NCBI RefSeq assembly: GCF_019175285.1
Contig: NC_056523.1
Coordinates: 126,397,306-126,461,305 of the forward strand
From: Sceloporus undulatus
Lineage: Eukaryota > Chordata > Lepidosauria > Squamata > Phrynosomatidae
DNA: 64,000 nt
Reading direction: 5' to 3'
Of the stretch, positions 21,906 to 34,200 are shown in pieces. The notes beneath the pieces were generated by a model. It made no database searches and was not told the origin of the DNA. It was given only the letters and a program-made list of their open reading frames with translations. The translations under genes were made by a program, and so were the position numbers. Every line of letters starts with the position of its first letter. Position 1 is the stretch's first letter.

Positions 21906-22054
21906 GAAGAGTTTATTCCTGACGTTTTGCAGCAGCTGTGGCTGGCATCTTCAGAGAATGCTGGCATGGAAGAGAGTGGGGTTTATGTACTGTTGGTTGA
22001 GAGGAAGTGATATGCATGTTAATCATTCTCTTGTTGAGTGGCAAGGCCTTAGAC

Positions 22055-22428
22055 CAGGGGTAGGCAACCCTTTTGAGCCGGGGACCGGGTTGCTGTCCCT
22101 CAGACAACTGGGGGGGCCGAAGCCAAAAAAAAAATAATTAAATATTTTTTTAAAAATTTAAATAAATAAATAAACTGGGACAAATGTAGGACAAAATTTT
22201 CAAATGGAGGGCACTTTTTAAATAAAAAATGGAGGACACGTGAAAAAATTTGCTGATTTTTAAAAAAATGTTAAGATAAATGCATGTTTCTGAGGCTTCT
22301 ATAGACAATTGCCCCACCATGCCCCTCGTGCGAGACGCCAAAGGCCCTGGCGGCAATCAGCGGCAGGACCGGTCCCAAGGCCTCACTGGGCCGCATCCAG
22401 CCCACGGGCCGCAGGTTGCCTACCCCTG
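22055..22428. mobile_element. hAT-type MITE in the PLE
   Basis: The 374-bp element has inverted ends CAGGGGTAGGCAACC and GGTTGCCTACCCCTG and an 8-bp duplication CCTTAGAC/CCTTAGAG (22,047-22,054 and 22,429-22,436; 7 of 8 match). 8-bp duplications and CAG...CTG ends are the hAT hallmark. The centre is A-rich and non-coding. Confidence 0.9.
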
Positions 22429-23125
22429 CCTTAGAGTGTCCACTTACTTAATGTTCCATCGTCTGCTGGGAATCCCCCTCACCCTGGCTGGTTTTCATTT
22501 GCATTTGCTGGGTCTTCATTTTAGTGTTTTTCTGGACTGGTAGCCAATCTTTGTTTACTTTAAAGGTTTTTTCTTTCCTGTTGAGGTTGTCCAGGTGTTT
22601 ATAGATTTCAATGGCTTCCCTGTGCATTCTAATCTGATAGTTGTTGCCATGGTCCAGATTTTCAGTGCTTTCAAACAGCATTTTATGCCCAGGATGGTTT
22701 ATAACATCTTCTGCTACTCTTGATTTTTATAGATGACTCAGTCTGCAGTGTCTCTCGTGTTCCTTGATTTGTGTTTGCACACTGCGTTTGGTGGTCCCTA
22801 TGTAGACTTGTCCACAGCTGCATGGTGTACAGTAAACTCCTGTGACCGTGAGAGGGTCTCTCCTCTCCTTTGCTGAGTGCATTTACTGGATTTTCTTGGT
22901 TGGTTTGTACACCATTTGGAGGTTGTGTTTCTCACTAGTTTCCCTATTCTGTGTCTCCTTTGATGTATGGTAAAACATACCTTCCCTTTGGGTGATTGTC
23001 TTCCCTCTGGGTTTTTCTAGGTCTGGCAGCCCTTCTAATATCAGAGCTGGAGTAACCATTAGCCTGTAGAGCCTGGTCTAGGTCCTTCAGTTCATCTTCT
23101 AGGAAATGGGGTTCACAGATCCTTT

Positions 23126-23309
23126 TTGCGTAAGTAACAATTTATAAGCCACTCTGGCAGAAGGGAGGGCTATAAAAACTGAATGAATGAATGACCAAAT
23201 AAAAGCTAAAAGCCCTCAATTCATGCTTCTTAGTAATGATCATTTTGAAATTCCTCCTGGACAGAGGGTTGAAATGTAAGACGTCTGGTCACCCTGAATA
23301 CAGCTCTCA
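23126..23309 (+). mobile_element. Short LINE tail
   Basis: AACAATTTATAAGCCACTCT, then GGGAGGGCTATAAAAACTGA and a (GAAT)n end at 23,181-23,195, match the L2-type 3' tail seen elsewhere in the window. Confidence 0.5.
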
Positions 23310-23540
23310 ATGTACAGTGCATCTGCACTGCAGAAATAATGCAGTTTGACACTGCTTTAACTGCCATGACTCCATCCTTCAGAAACCTTGGGTTTGTAGT
23401 TTTTGTGAGGCCCCAGCAATCTTGGGCAGAGAAGGCTAAAGCCATTGTAAAACCACAAATCCTAAGATTCCCTAGGATGGAGCCACAGCACTTAAAAGTG
23501 GTGTCAAACTGCATGATTCCTACAGTGTAGATGCACCCTT
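23310..23540. mobile_element. Fold-back MITE (GTGCATCTGCACTG ends)
   Basis: The inverted ends are CAGTGCATCTGCACTGCAGA and, reversed, GTGCATCTACACTGTAGGAA. The arms go on with ATGCAGTTTGACACTGCTTT versus AAGTGGTGTCAAACTGCATG, giving arms of about 100 bp. Other copies are at 17.84-18.05 kb and 20.75-21.13 kb. Confidence 0.8.
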
Positions 23541-24214
23541 TCATTCTCCTACACTTGTAATCAAAATGGCTCACCAGAGTAATGCTCAGCCTCATTTGAG
23601 TTGGTACAATCCTTTGTATGCAAGGTGAACATGGCAGAAATATACCTTGGGCATTAGTATTGATACCAACTAGCAACTGGATAAGAGGATACTAATAATA
23701 CTCATAAGAAAAATTTGTGACACTCCCAGCTGTGATTATTTGAGATCCAAAAATTCAACGAAGGGAATGTACTGAAACCCTGCTCCTGGTAGTACTGAAA
23801 TCTGAAGTGTATCATTTACACAAGCAGGGATGGGTAGGCTCCATACTTCCAAGAACTCCAAACCCTGCAACCAGAGTCTGGAAAAAAACATGCACAGAGA
23901 AGTATATTACTGTATTAGATCAGGAACAGGTTCTGAAAACCAAAGTAAATGGCTGGTTTCTCTACGTTTTCTTCATTTCACTGGTGCTGTAGGGTAAAGA
24001 GGGGCCACAGAAGTCCAACTATTTTTGCTGTTTTAAAACAATTGGGAGTTAGTAATCTTCTATTTACTATGAATTATCTACAAATCTATCCCCCCATCCC
24101 GATTTATAGCACCCCTCTTGTTTCTCCATTTTGAAAAGATCCTGTAAAGTACAAAGTGCAAAAAGCTGTACAATTTTACACATACTAACCGTTGAGATAA
24201 CAACAAAGGGCAGC
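23541..24214. other. Intergenic, unassigned
   Basis: Between AKAP8 and AKAP8L. No coding signal or element recognised. Confidence 0.5.
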
Positions 24215-24600
24215 TGCTGAATTTCTACATGTTCTCAACTCTTCAGCCTGCATGCCCAGGTTACAACCATGGCCAAGAGTGCATTTGCATAGCTAAAACT
24301 AGTGCCTCAGCTGCACCCATTCCATGAGATGTCAGATCTGGCTATGGTGACACATACCTTGACTGCATCTTGTCTGTAACACATTGTACATGGGACAGCC
24401 TTTGGAAACTGTTTGGAAACTTCAGCAGGTCCAGAATGTTGGGGCCGGTTACAGAGAGCATATAACTCCCTTGTTGTAACAGCTTCACTGGCTACTGGTT
24501 TGTTTCCAGGCATAATTCAAAGCGCTAGTCAGGACCTATAAAGCCCTATAAAGCTTAAGTCCAGACTATCTGAAAGACAATCATGCTGGAGGACCCTTCA
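24215..24600 (+). mobile_element. LINE L2-type fragment
   Basis: In plus frames it reads like the L2 copy at 3.0-3.5 kb: LVPQLHPFHEMSDLAMVTHT, then a decayed DYCN region, then FKVLV-like AGIIQSASQDL. Several stops and shifts are present; an old relic. Confidence 0.65.
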
Positions 24601-24716
24601 ATTTGTGTCCTCTCTGCAAATCTATACGTTCTTCCTCTGTGAGATATGTATGCTCAAGAAAGAAACTGGGATCCACTTAGTCACTTTATTCAATTCAACT
24701 GCTCAAGATTCAGAAG

Positions 24717-25233
24717 TACACTCATCCCTTCATATTTTTGGCTTTGATATATGCAGATTTGATTATTCACAAATTTGATTAATATGTTCTGTCTAGGAAT
24801 ATCTAGGTCCTCCAGTGCAACTCTATGATCAACTTTAACTAAAAGTTGCACTGAAAGACCTAGGCTAGATTCCTACAGAATACGCTACTAGGCATTTATA
24901 GCTCCCTCAGTGCAGTTCCATGGTCAGTGTCTGTCACACATTGACCGGAGTTGCACTGGAGGACCTAGAGATTCCTAGAGAGGTGTCCTCTCAGGTAAAA
25001 ACATAGTGGCCCAAGCTCGACTCAGGCTTGCATCCTTCCGAGGTCGCTAAAATGAGTACCCACTGTTGGGGGCAAATTAGCTTACTTGCTAATTAGCTTA
25101 CTTGCTGTCCACCGCTATGATCTTTGGAATAGCGGTATATAAATAAAACAAATTATTATTATTATTTGCAATTTTTCCATATTCATGGGGGTGTTGTGCC
25201 CCTAACTCTAGCGAATATGGAGGGACAAGTGTA
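24717..25233. mobile_element. Tc1/mariner-like MITE carrying a SINE piece
   Basis: The ends are inverted: TACACTCATCCCTTCATATT at 24,717 and AATATGGAGGGACAAGTGTA ending at 25,233. The inner arms mirror each other (CTAGGTCCTCCAGTGCAACT versus GTTGCACTGGAGGACCTAG). A SINE 3' end (CTTGCATCCTTCCGAGGTCG, AAAATGAGTACCCACTG, (ATT)n) at about 25,010-25,165 sits inside. Confidence 0.65.
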
Positions 25234-25297
25234 CTTGCACTATTTAGTTTGCAGTTTTCATTTGCTCCTGATAGAATTACATAGTGATGATTCAGAA

Positions 25298-25533
25298 GAC
25301 AATTGTTGTTGTGTTCCTTCAAGACATTTCTGACTTATGGCGACCCAAAGGCAAACCTATCATGGGGTTTTCTGGGCAAGAATTGTTCAGAGGAGGTTTA
25401 ACATCTTCCCAAGGCTGAGAGCATCTGACTTGCCCAAGGACACCCAGTGGATTTCATGGGCAAACAGGGAATTGAACCCAGGTCTCCAGAGTTGTAGTCC
25501 AACACTCAAACCACTACACCATGTTGACAAACA
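25298..25533 (-). mobile_element. Sauria-type tRNA-derived SINE
   Basis: On the minus strand: ACATGGTGTAGTGGTTTGAG (A-box region), GGACTACAACTCTGGAGACC, GGGTTCAATTCCC (B box), CACTGGGTGTCCTTGGGCAA, CTTGCCCAGAAAACCCCATG, and a tail GAAGGAACACAACAACAATT. This is the most complete copy of the family here. Confidence 0.85.
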
Positions 25534-26311
25534 GTACCAAAAATAACGTATGTATTGTATGAACAAAGGTGGTATCAGAACCACATTATCAAAGAAATGG
25601 CTACATATGATTGTAGCAGCTCCTATCACCGTGGTGTCCATCTTCCTGAGCCCCATTTACCCACGTGAATGCATAACCCATTATCAGGAGTAACCAACTG
25701 TTGTTGACCCAGGGACAAATTTGCTGACCCAAGGAATGTATGGATTGCTCAATATGTCAACAAGCAAACAGCCAGCTAGACATCGTTTTGACACTTCCTA
25801 GTTTGGAAGTACACAAAATTGTACTTTTTTACAAGCATATTTTGTGATCCACCTTGAGTCTAATTCAGGAGAGATGGCATAAAAATTAATAAAATAAAAA
25901 AATGAAATGAAACTAGGGAAAATATGTAGAGGAGCCCTATAACTGATTTAAAAGGGGAACTGCTGCTCTTGGATGGTTCACCATGTTTTTGGCCAGAAAA
26001 TGGGTGGTCTGGTAAACACTAAGTGATAAACCCCCCTCCCCCCAATCCTTGGGAGTTGTATGCAGTCCCATGGTACAGTCTACCCACTCATGCATGCCCA
26101 CGTTGGTTAGTTGTGCTTGCATACAAAATGAATTGTTCTTGCTCAGAAGACAAGACAGAGATTACATAAAGCAGGGATAGGGAGACAGTCTAGAGAGATG
26201 GTCTAGAACATTTTCATCTTTCTCGGACAAATTCTAGGTGAAAGAGAATGAGGGAGGGGGATTACACTAAATTATGGGTATGCAGAAATAGATTGCTGCC
26301 AAATTAAAGTA
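25534..26311. other. Intergenic, unassigned
   Basis: A short LINE-tail-like piece near 25,835-25,900 (TTTTGTGATCCACCTTGAGT, AATTAATAAAATAAAAA). Nothing else recognised. Confidence 0.45.
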
Positions 26312-26466
26312 CAGTCGCTCCTCCTTTTTCGTGGTCTTGGGATCCGCAACCTCAATGATGCGCGGCCATTGAAATACATGGGGGCCTGATATTGGCAAAT
26401 TTTCAGATTCGTGGGTATGTGTATGTCTGGAATGGATCCCCTGCGAATTAAGAAGGGATGACTATT
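26312..26466. mobile_element. Small Tc1/mariner (Tigger-like) MITE
   Basis: The left end TACAGTCGCTCCTCCTTTTT and the reversed right end ATAGTCATCCCTTCTTAATT are similar, followed by TCGTGGTCTTGGGATCC and TCGCAGGGGATCC. It is 155 bp, fold-back and non-coding. Confidence 0.7.
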
Positions 26467-26994
26467 TATAAACAAGGTTTGCTCCCTGCCTGGTAAAGAT
26501 AAAAATTCTATTACATAGTCTATATATAGAGAGAACACAGTTAACTATCGCAGAAGCTTCAACTGTAACAAATTCTCTAGATTTTAGTTTTATGAATCAC
26601 TGTCAGGCAATTACATCTTGATTCAGACTCATTTTATATAGACAGAGCACTATAAGTCATGATGAAGTATAATGAGTTTAAAGTGATATACAAAATTTTG
26701 AGAGGCAATACAGTTAATGACATTCAAGCAGGAAGCTAATCTGTGTAACATCTAAAGTATAAGAAACAGAGGCATGTACATTATCAGTTTATCATGAAAA
26801 ACACTGAAGAGAAGAAACTGAAACAGGGTGCCAGACCCAAACTCAAAGGCACTGCCTGTATTTTAAGAATTTAATGGAAAGTAAAATTTTATCAGGCAGC
26901 TTTTCAGTTGTTGCAGTGATAGAAGCCAACATATAGGAGAATCTTCCTTGTTGTGAAATTCTTACTGTATCAAAAATATTTTCTATGCAGTAAG
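26467..26994. other. Intergenic, unassigned
   Basis: AT-rich; no feature recognised. Confidence 0.5.
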
Positions 26995-27417
26995 CAGGGG
27001 CATCACTAGGGGGGTGCAGACTGTACAGGGTGAAAACCCAGAAAGAGGGTAAACACTATGTGGAGGGGAGGGGGTTTTGCCCATTGTCTCTCAATCTACT
27101 CCCTCACCACCAGCCATGACACCTCTGCAAAAGGGGAGAGGAAGCCCCCCATTGTAGAGCGTTGCCCTGCCCTCCCTTTCCTCCTGAAAAGGGAGGGCAG
27201 GCCCGCTGTCTTGCCTTTTCAGCTGCCTAGGTCTTTCTGGGTCTAGCTGAGTGGGCAAGACAGCAGGAAGGAGGGGAAATGGAATTGTTCATGTCTTGCC
27301 CACCCATTCGATGTAGTCTTCCCAGGTCTGACCAAGCAGGCAGACAAGGCAGAGCTGTCCACTGCTACTGCCATCACCACACCATGCCAGATGACAATAA
27401 TCTTAGTGACACCACTG
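26995..27417. mobile_element. hAT-type MITE
   Basis: The ends CAGGGGCATCACTAGG and, reversed, CAGTGGTGTCACTAAG are near-identical. The flanks GCAGTAAG and GCTGTAAA look like a diverged 8-bp duplication. The interior is GC-rich with the inverted pair CTTGCC/GGCAAGAC. Confidence 0.7.
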
Positions 27418-29340
27418 GCTGTAAAGACACAGGGAAATTGTGCTTATACCCTGCAGACAATTGTGATGTTGTGCCATAGGCCTCAATGCCACAGACCTTA
27501 GTCTAATTGCTCCTAAAATTTTGTTCCCAATCTACATCCTGAAGGGACAGTTCTACTTTTCTTCATTTCACTTATAACAATGGAACACCAAAATCAGAAT
27601 GTGATGAGTGGATTGTATTAAGATGAGTATTTCTACATAGGATGTCATAATCTTTAATAACATTTTAATCAAAGCTGGTATAATATCTTTCTCTCAAATA
27701 TTTCAGAAAACTTCACCTGGATAAAAGATTGTATTTTCAGAACTGCTACTGTAGCAGTTCTTCCATTGCCACAGGGATATCCTCTCTCTTCTGTTCATGC
27801 ATCTGTACCTACAAAATCTGAGCAGTAAAAGTACTTGCATTATCCTGGATCTCTGTCAAATCCAGTATCTTATCACATCTAACTCGGTTTTCTGTTTAGC
27901 AGCTTAAAACTAAGTAATAGTATAGAAATATCTAATTTAAGAATGTAATCAGAGACCTATGATTAAAATCTTCATTTGATTTTGATTAATAAAGGATTCT
28001 TATTAACAGCATTTTAAAATACTGGTGACGTGGTACTTTGGAGGAAAAATGTTCACAGGGAAAAGGTAATGCATCAAACAAATACTTTTGAAGTCCCAGT
28101 GTATCAGTTGAAAAGTTCAACTCTAAAATAGGAGTTGCATATTTGTTAAGCACACACTGAGGAACAATTATATATATCTTATCTAGCAGTAAGTATATGA
28201 TGAGAAAAGGATTCAGCACGATTATTATGGAGAAAATAGTAGCCTGATTCTGAGAAACTAAATGAATTATCTGTTCCTCAAGAACATCAATAAGACTGTA
28301 GCCTAATATTGCAATCCTCTACCTCTATATGAATCCAACTATCACAGTAGAGCGTTCTTTCAAGTAAACTTATGTAAGATCAGTCTTTTTAAAAGGTCAT
28401 AAGCAGAAATGTGCTAGCCTAATAAAACTTAGAATCCCAAAATTGTTTGCATCATGGTAATTGTGATTGTGGTACCAAGCAGCCTTTACAGATGAGAATC
28501 TGCAAGAGATTATTTACTGTATCTAGCAATCCATTCTCTCCCAAAGTGATTTTCCTGCTGTTCACACTTTGGGAAAGGGGAGAAGAGATGAGAGTCAATC
28601 TATCAGAGATTTTTAAAAAAAGGCAAACAAGCAGTCAGTAAGGATCAAACATCCCATGTGTCTGCCAACTGACCTGCAGCAAAAAGCTCTCTGCTACTGT
28701 TCTAGTTACAAGAGACATAGGTTTGGGAACCCCATATATACTAATGTGTATAATTTACCTTGAAGTTTGCATCTTAAATATACACACAAGGAAGTACATA
28801 TATCTTAAGGTGGATTTTTACTAGAATAATAAGGGGGAGTGCATACTTAGCTGCTAAACAGTTTTTTAGGAGCACTTGCTGCCCTATTCCACATTTTGTA
28901 ATAAATAACACTCTTTGATTTTAGCCAAAGTGCTTGTATATACTACAAAGACTGTTTTTTTTTTTAATTGGGGGGGAGCAGTACTACTGAAATACAATTG
29001 ATTTTTTTCCAGACACAGACACAATACATTTTTGGTAGAGGGCAGCATACTACTTTTCAGAGATGGGCAACTTGTGGCCTTACAAACGGTATTGGATGAT
29101 AATTCCCATAAACCAAAGGGGACAAATGATGGCAGCTACAGATCAATAGCATGTAGAGGCCAGAAACTGCTTATGAAGTACTAGCAACCTCTGTCAGTAA
29201 CTGCGTATTATTTACAAAAATTTCCCAAAGCCAACCAAATATTCTCTTCCCTCAAAAAGCTAGCATTTTTCAAGTTCCCAATTTGATATATAGATTCATG
29301 TTTGTTACTGGTAATTTAGTATCAGAAACAATCAAATTTA
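27418..29340. other. Intergenic, unassigned
   Basis: AT-rich single-copy-looking DNA. No exon, RNA gene or clear element. A hAT-like fold-back scrap lies near 29,060-29,140 (GATGGGCAACTTGTGGCC). Confidence 0.5.
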
Positions 29341-29594
29341 CAGTGGTGCCTCGGGTTACGAAATTAATTCGTAACGCGGCCGCTTTCGTAACCCGAAAAG
29401 CCTTCGTAAGCCGAATTGCCATAGGCGCTAATGGGGAAAAGCCGCGATTCCGTGCGAAAAAGCCGAAAAAAGCACCAAAAGTTTTTTCGTAACCCGAAAA
29501 AACATTCGTAACCCGAAACAATAATTCCCTATGGGATTTTTTCGTATCCCGAAAATTTCGTAACCTGGGTATTTCGTATCCCGAGGTACCACTG
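29341..29594. mobile_element. Tc1/mariner MITE built of TTCGTAACCCGAA words
   Basis: The left end CAGTGGTGCCTCGGGTTACG and the reversed right end CAGTGGTACCTCGGGATACG are flanked by TA on both sides, the Tc1/mariner target. The body repeats TTCGTAACCCGAA and close variants several times in both directions and is rich in CpG, in contrast to its flanks. Confidence 0.85.
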
Positions 29595-29596
29595 TA

Positions 29597-30917
29597 TTAT
29601 CAAAAACAGCTATAATTTCAAGATAAGCCAGGACTACTTTAGTAATTATACGTTTAAGGAAAACCTTCACTCTGAAACACACTTCAGTATTTCTTCTTCT
29701 GTTGATTCAATACACTGCATTATACTCCCTATATTTTGTTCCATACAGGTATCGCTTTCACCAGAGGATAGGTGCTTTGGAGTTTAAGGCAGGAGTGCTT
29801 TGTAGGAGCAAGACCTTCACCCTACTATGCAACAATTCCTTCACTCACCACGCGCGCGCACACACACACAGCACAGGATAATAAATAGGGCATAAATGGA
29901 GCAGTGATAGCTCTACCACTATTCCTTAGCAAGCAGTTTTACAGATGGTGATGAAACTAAAAGAAATCTATGGCATTATTGCCTGCCCCCCCTCCCCCAA
30001 ATAATACAGTGAAGCAGTATTGCACTGTTCAGGAATACACTGTGGGAGGTTTTACAATGAGACAACTGCAAAGCACCGCATTGAAGGGAATATTTAATGT
30101 TTTTTTAACACTCTTCATTGATAGTTTTCCAATGGCCTACTGTAGCCTTCCTTTACAGAATAGCAATCTAAGCCAAGTAGGGTCAATGTCCCCTAAACAA
30201 TGTCAGGAGAAAACTCAAAAGAAGCAATACCAAATTGCCTTTCAAGAAGGTGTCAGGACACATTTTCCCCTCTCAGACTTCCTGAACATCTATTACATGC
30301 TGTTTCTTTCAGAAATCCACACATATAAGTAGTGCTAATATAGTGTTTTATCTCCACCTCTTGGAAGAGTTCACTGTAAATAAAAGCACTGCAAACTATT
30401 GTGCTGATCTCCAAAGTATTACAGTTGTATATTAAAAAGAAAAAAGACAGAAAAATGCTACAGTTGCATGGATGTCACTTGAATCGCGAGAAATTTAAAA
30501 CTCAGAACTCTGCTACTGACATTTCCAGACAAGGCTACCTAGGGAACAAAACCATTTTCAACTATATACAGAATTAAAGGGAAAGACTAGAGGATATTTA
30601 TCTTCCACTGTTGTAGTATGGTACAAGCCAATTAACAAAATTTGGTTTTGATTATTTACTTAAAAAAAAAAGTATTTTTCCTAGTACAAAGCCACTTAAA
30701 AATTGTACTGCACAAAATCTAGCTAATACAATGAAGATTTGGTTAAAAAAGCTATCTCCAAAAACACTTTACAGATAAAGGCTTCCAAGTGCTGTATCTA
30801 GGTGAAAATGTAGTTAATGAGAACCAAAAGCTGCGTGCCATGAAGTGTCACAAATACAGTTATGGTTTTAAAAGTTTTAATGCAGAGTCTCCAAATGCTT
30901 TTATCTTCTACACAAGT
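29597..30917 (-). other. Intergenic DNA and AKAP8L 3' UTR
   Basis: The upper part must hold the AKAP8L 3' UTR, because the stop codon is at 30,918-30,920. On the minus strand ATTAAA occurs at 30,881-30,876 and at about 30,098-30,093; I see no AATAAA on that strand in 30.0-30.9 kb. A CA/CG dinucleotide run lies at 29,850-29,870. The UTR end is not determined. Confidence 0.5.
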
Positions 30918-31286
30918 TCACTCATCAGGTGGTTCCATCTCCACTGATGGTATGATTCCTCTTCTGTCTTCCTTTTCTTCCTCTTCCTCTTCTTCTTTTT
31001 CATCATGCTCTTGCTCCTGTTCATCTGCAAGGGCTTCCTGGGATGTGTTCAAGTTCCACTCTTCCATTTCTCCTGGTGGATCTTCTTCTCCTTCATCACC
31101 TTTGTTTTCTGCATTACTTTCTTCAGCTGTGTTTTCCTCAGTCAGACTGTCACTGCCTTTAGCTTCCTCTTCTGTCTTGTTTCCTTCACCTTCAGCTGCT
31201 CCTTCCTCCATGTTCCCACTTGTTCCTGCCTCACCGTCGTCGTGCTCCTCTTTCTCTTCAGGGTCATCTGTAAAAGGATTCTCACC
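30918..31286 (-). CDS. AKAP8L: AKAP8L last exon: acidic C-terminal tail and stop
   Basis: The acceptor TGTTTGCAG has its AG at 31288-31287. Coding starts [20 protein letters not shown] and runs through long Glu/Asp-rich stretches to VEMEPPDE and a TGA at 30920-30918. Human AKAP8L also ends with an acidic tail after KGENPFTDS, but the tail diverges in detail and the human proline-rich portion is absent here. The 3' UTR lies below 30918. An ATTAAA on the minus strand is at 30881-30876 and another near 30098-30093; which one is used is not clear. Confidence 0.94.
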   Translation of the reverse strand, partial: GENPFTDDPEEKEEHDDGEAGTSGNMEEGAAEGEGNKTEEEAKGSDSLTEENTAEESNAENKGDEGEEDPPGEMEEWNLNTSQEALADEQEQEHDEKEEEEEEEKEDRRGIIPSVEMEPPDE

Positions 31287-34200
31287 CTGCAAACAAATAA
31301 GCACAAAAGACAGAGCCACATAAAACTCAGTGTTAGATTTATTTTATTTTATTTTTGTTTATTGTTGTCAAATGTGAAAAGTTCCTTGCATTGGAAAGAA
31401 CTGTGCACTAACACTAATACAGAGCTGGATAAAAAGGATGGAATGGAACAAAAAAAATGAAAACAGTTATGCAACTATGGACAACTCTGAAAGGTCCAAG
31501 GAGTAATTTTCTACCAGCAGCCCAGGAACATCACCGGCAACAGAAAATCCCTCTGGGTTCAAATGCAGAAAGAACTGAGCCTGTTTCTGTTTTTTGTTTT
31601 GTTTTTAAATACACCTTATTTACATTTTTTAAAACCCAAAGTGCAGAATTTAAAAGTAGAACTGTGCTTCCTGGTGTGATTCTACAACTTTTATATTTCC
31701 CCGATTGGGAAGCTCTAGGTACTGGAAAAATGTGTGGATGCTGTATATGTTTGACAAGGTTTCCCATGACATTCTTGCAAACAAGCTTATAAAATGTGGG
31801 TTAGACAAGGTAATTGTTACATGGATTTGTAATTGGTTGACTTGCCAAACCCAAAGGGTGCTCAACAATGGCTCCTTTTCATCCTGGAGAGAAGTGACAG
31901 GGCTCTGTCCTGGGGCCAGTACTATTCAACATCTTTATCAATGACTTGGAGGACAAAATTGGGAGCATACCTATCAAATTTGCAGATGACACCAAATTAG
32001 GAGGAATAGCTAATACTCCAGAGGACAGAATCAAAATTCAAAATGACCTGAATAGACTAGAAATCTGAGCCAAAGCTAACAAAATGAAATTCAACACGGA
32101 GAAATGTAAGGTACTGCACTTGGGGCGGAAAAATAAAATGCACAGATATAGGATGGGGGACAACTGGCTGAATGAAACTACGTATGAAAGGGATCAAAGA
32201 GTCCAAGTAGGCCACAAGTTGAACACGAGTCAATAGTGTGATGCGGCAGCTAAAAAGGCCAATGAAATTTTAGGCTGCATCAATAAAAGTATAGTGTCTC
32301 GATCAAGAGAAGTAATAGTGCCACTCTATTCTGCTTTGGTCAGGCCCCACCTGGAATACTGTGTCCAGTTTTGGGCACCACAATTTAAAAAGGATGTTGA
32401 GAAACTGGAGTGTGCCCAAAGAAGGGCGACAAAAATGGTGAAGGGTCTGGAAACCATGCCCTATAAGGAATGACTCAGGGAGCTGGGGATGTTTAGTCTG
32501 GAGAAAAGAAGGTTAAGAGGTGATATGATAGCCCTAATTAAACATTTGAAGGGTGAACAGTGAGATAAAAGGAGTAACAATCCATTTTTGGAGGAATATA
32601 TAAAATAATAGCTGCGATAAAGTTACAAGGGAGATAAAGAATAAGGGGGGAGGGAGGGGGAAGATATAATAAATAACACTTGTGAAATGTATGTGGAAGA
32701 AATGATTTCCTTTTTTAATGTGTAAATAAGTTAATAAAGATAATTAAAAAAATATTTGAAGGGATGTCATACTGAGGAGGGAGCAAGCTTGTTTTCTGCT
32801 GCTCTAGAGAACAGGACCGAAGCAATGGATGCAAGCTACAGGAAAAGAGATTCCACCTCAACATTAGGAGGAACTTCCTGACAGTAAGGGCTGTTCGACA
32901 GTGGAACACACTCCCTTGGAGTGTAGTGCAGTCTCCTTTCTTGGAGGTCTTTAAGCAGAGGCTGGATGGCCATCTGTCAGGGATGCTTTGATTGAGATTT
33001 CCTGCATGGCAGGGGAGTTGGACTAGATGGCCCTTGTGGTCTCTTCCAACTCTATGATTCTATGATCCATCCCTGTTATAAGATCTTGAATGTACTGCAC
33101 TCAGGTGAGTTTCTTGTTTGCTTTAAGCCAGAAATGGGGATCCTGAAGCTCTATAAGGATTTTGTTGAATTCTAGTTTCCATAATCCTTGGCCAAAGGCC
33201 ATAATGGAAAGGACTGCTGGAACCCCAAAACAACTGAAAGACCACAGATTCTCTACCTATGCATTAAGCTACAGAGTCTGAAGAAAAATAAATAAATAAA
33301 TAAACACAGTTCACAAGTAGAGAGCAAATTCCATTTCTATTCCTTCATCCGTAGCAATAATAATGCCTCAGGTACCAGTAAAAACAGTCTGGTTACTTTT
33401 AGAAACTATGGAATTCCATCCAGTCTTAAACATATTTTTACTAGAAGTTCATTAATGAATAGCATGCATTCTAAATTTACAAGAAGTACATTTCTTTTTA
33501 GCTCCAACATGTTACATAGATTTTTAAAAAGCCCATTACATTCACTGGAAAATGCATGTAATTATTGACTTTTTAAAATATACTGTAATTTAAATGAATA
33601 TCCGTGTTCATTCTAGAGCTAAGGCTATGGTGAGGTAACTAAAAATAAAAATAAAAAAATACTATTTGCACTCTCAATCCCCCTCTCAAATAACTGTGCA
33701 GACTTTCACCAAAAGTAGTGGTGGGAAGCCAATTTCTAAATGCTTGTACATAGGTGAAAAACTTCAACTGCTATTGGAAACTCTCCGCCAAGTATGACAT
33801 ATATCTACTCAAAGCAAGACCTATGAGTTTATTGTGTAATCTACTGTCCCTTGAAGAAATTCTAGATACTGAACGGTTTGTGAGCTTTTTCAATATCGTT
33901 GTAGAAACATCTACAATCAAACATGCGGTGCTAAGGCTGCATTACTATAATTGTATTGCTCCTCTATTCCCTGAAATCAAAAGTGTACAGTGAACCTGGC
34001 ATCAGAAGTAGAAACAAGGTCTAGTGCAACTACGGGGGTGGGTTGGTGGGTGGGACAAAAAGAGCAAACATACAGAGCAAGATGGGGGCAAAAGAAAGAG
34101 ATACAGAAAATAGGAAAAATAAAGCATTTTATGTGTCAGAAAAAAACTGTATAGTAAAGTAAAGATGAAGCAGTTAAGAGATAAAGATGTAGGGTAATCT

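Larger units (their letters stand above)
21262..23125 (-). mobile_element. Penelope-like element (PLE) with GIY-YIG endonuclease remnant
   Basis: The minus strand encodes GVYCTPCSCGQVYIGTTKRS, then IKEHERHCRLSH, INHPGHKMLFESTENLDHGN and REAIEIYKHLDN. This is the GIY-YIG endonuclease at the C-terminus of PLE polyproteins, with the Cys-rich CxxCxCG linker before it. A 3' UTR with GAAGATGCCAGCCACAGC-type text and AATAAACTCTTC follows. It is a 5'-truncated relic with stops in frame. It is interrupted by an L1 piece (21,351-21,905) and by a hAT MITE (22,055-22,428). Confidence 0.85.

Noticed and set aside
25298-25533. A functional tRNA gene
   Set aside because: A and B boxes are recognisable but the cloverleaf is degenerate and the sequence continues into a SINE body.
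30862-31460. Plus-strand open frames opposite the AKAP8L last exon (Ser- and Phe-rich)
   Set aside because: These are mirror readings of the GAA/GAG-rich acidic tail exon.
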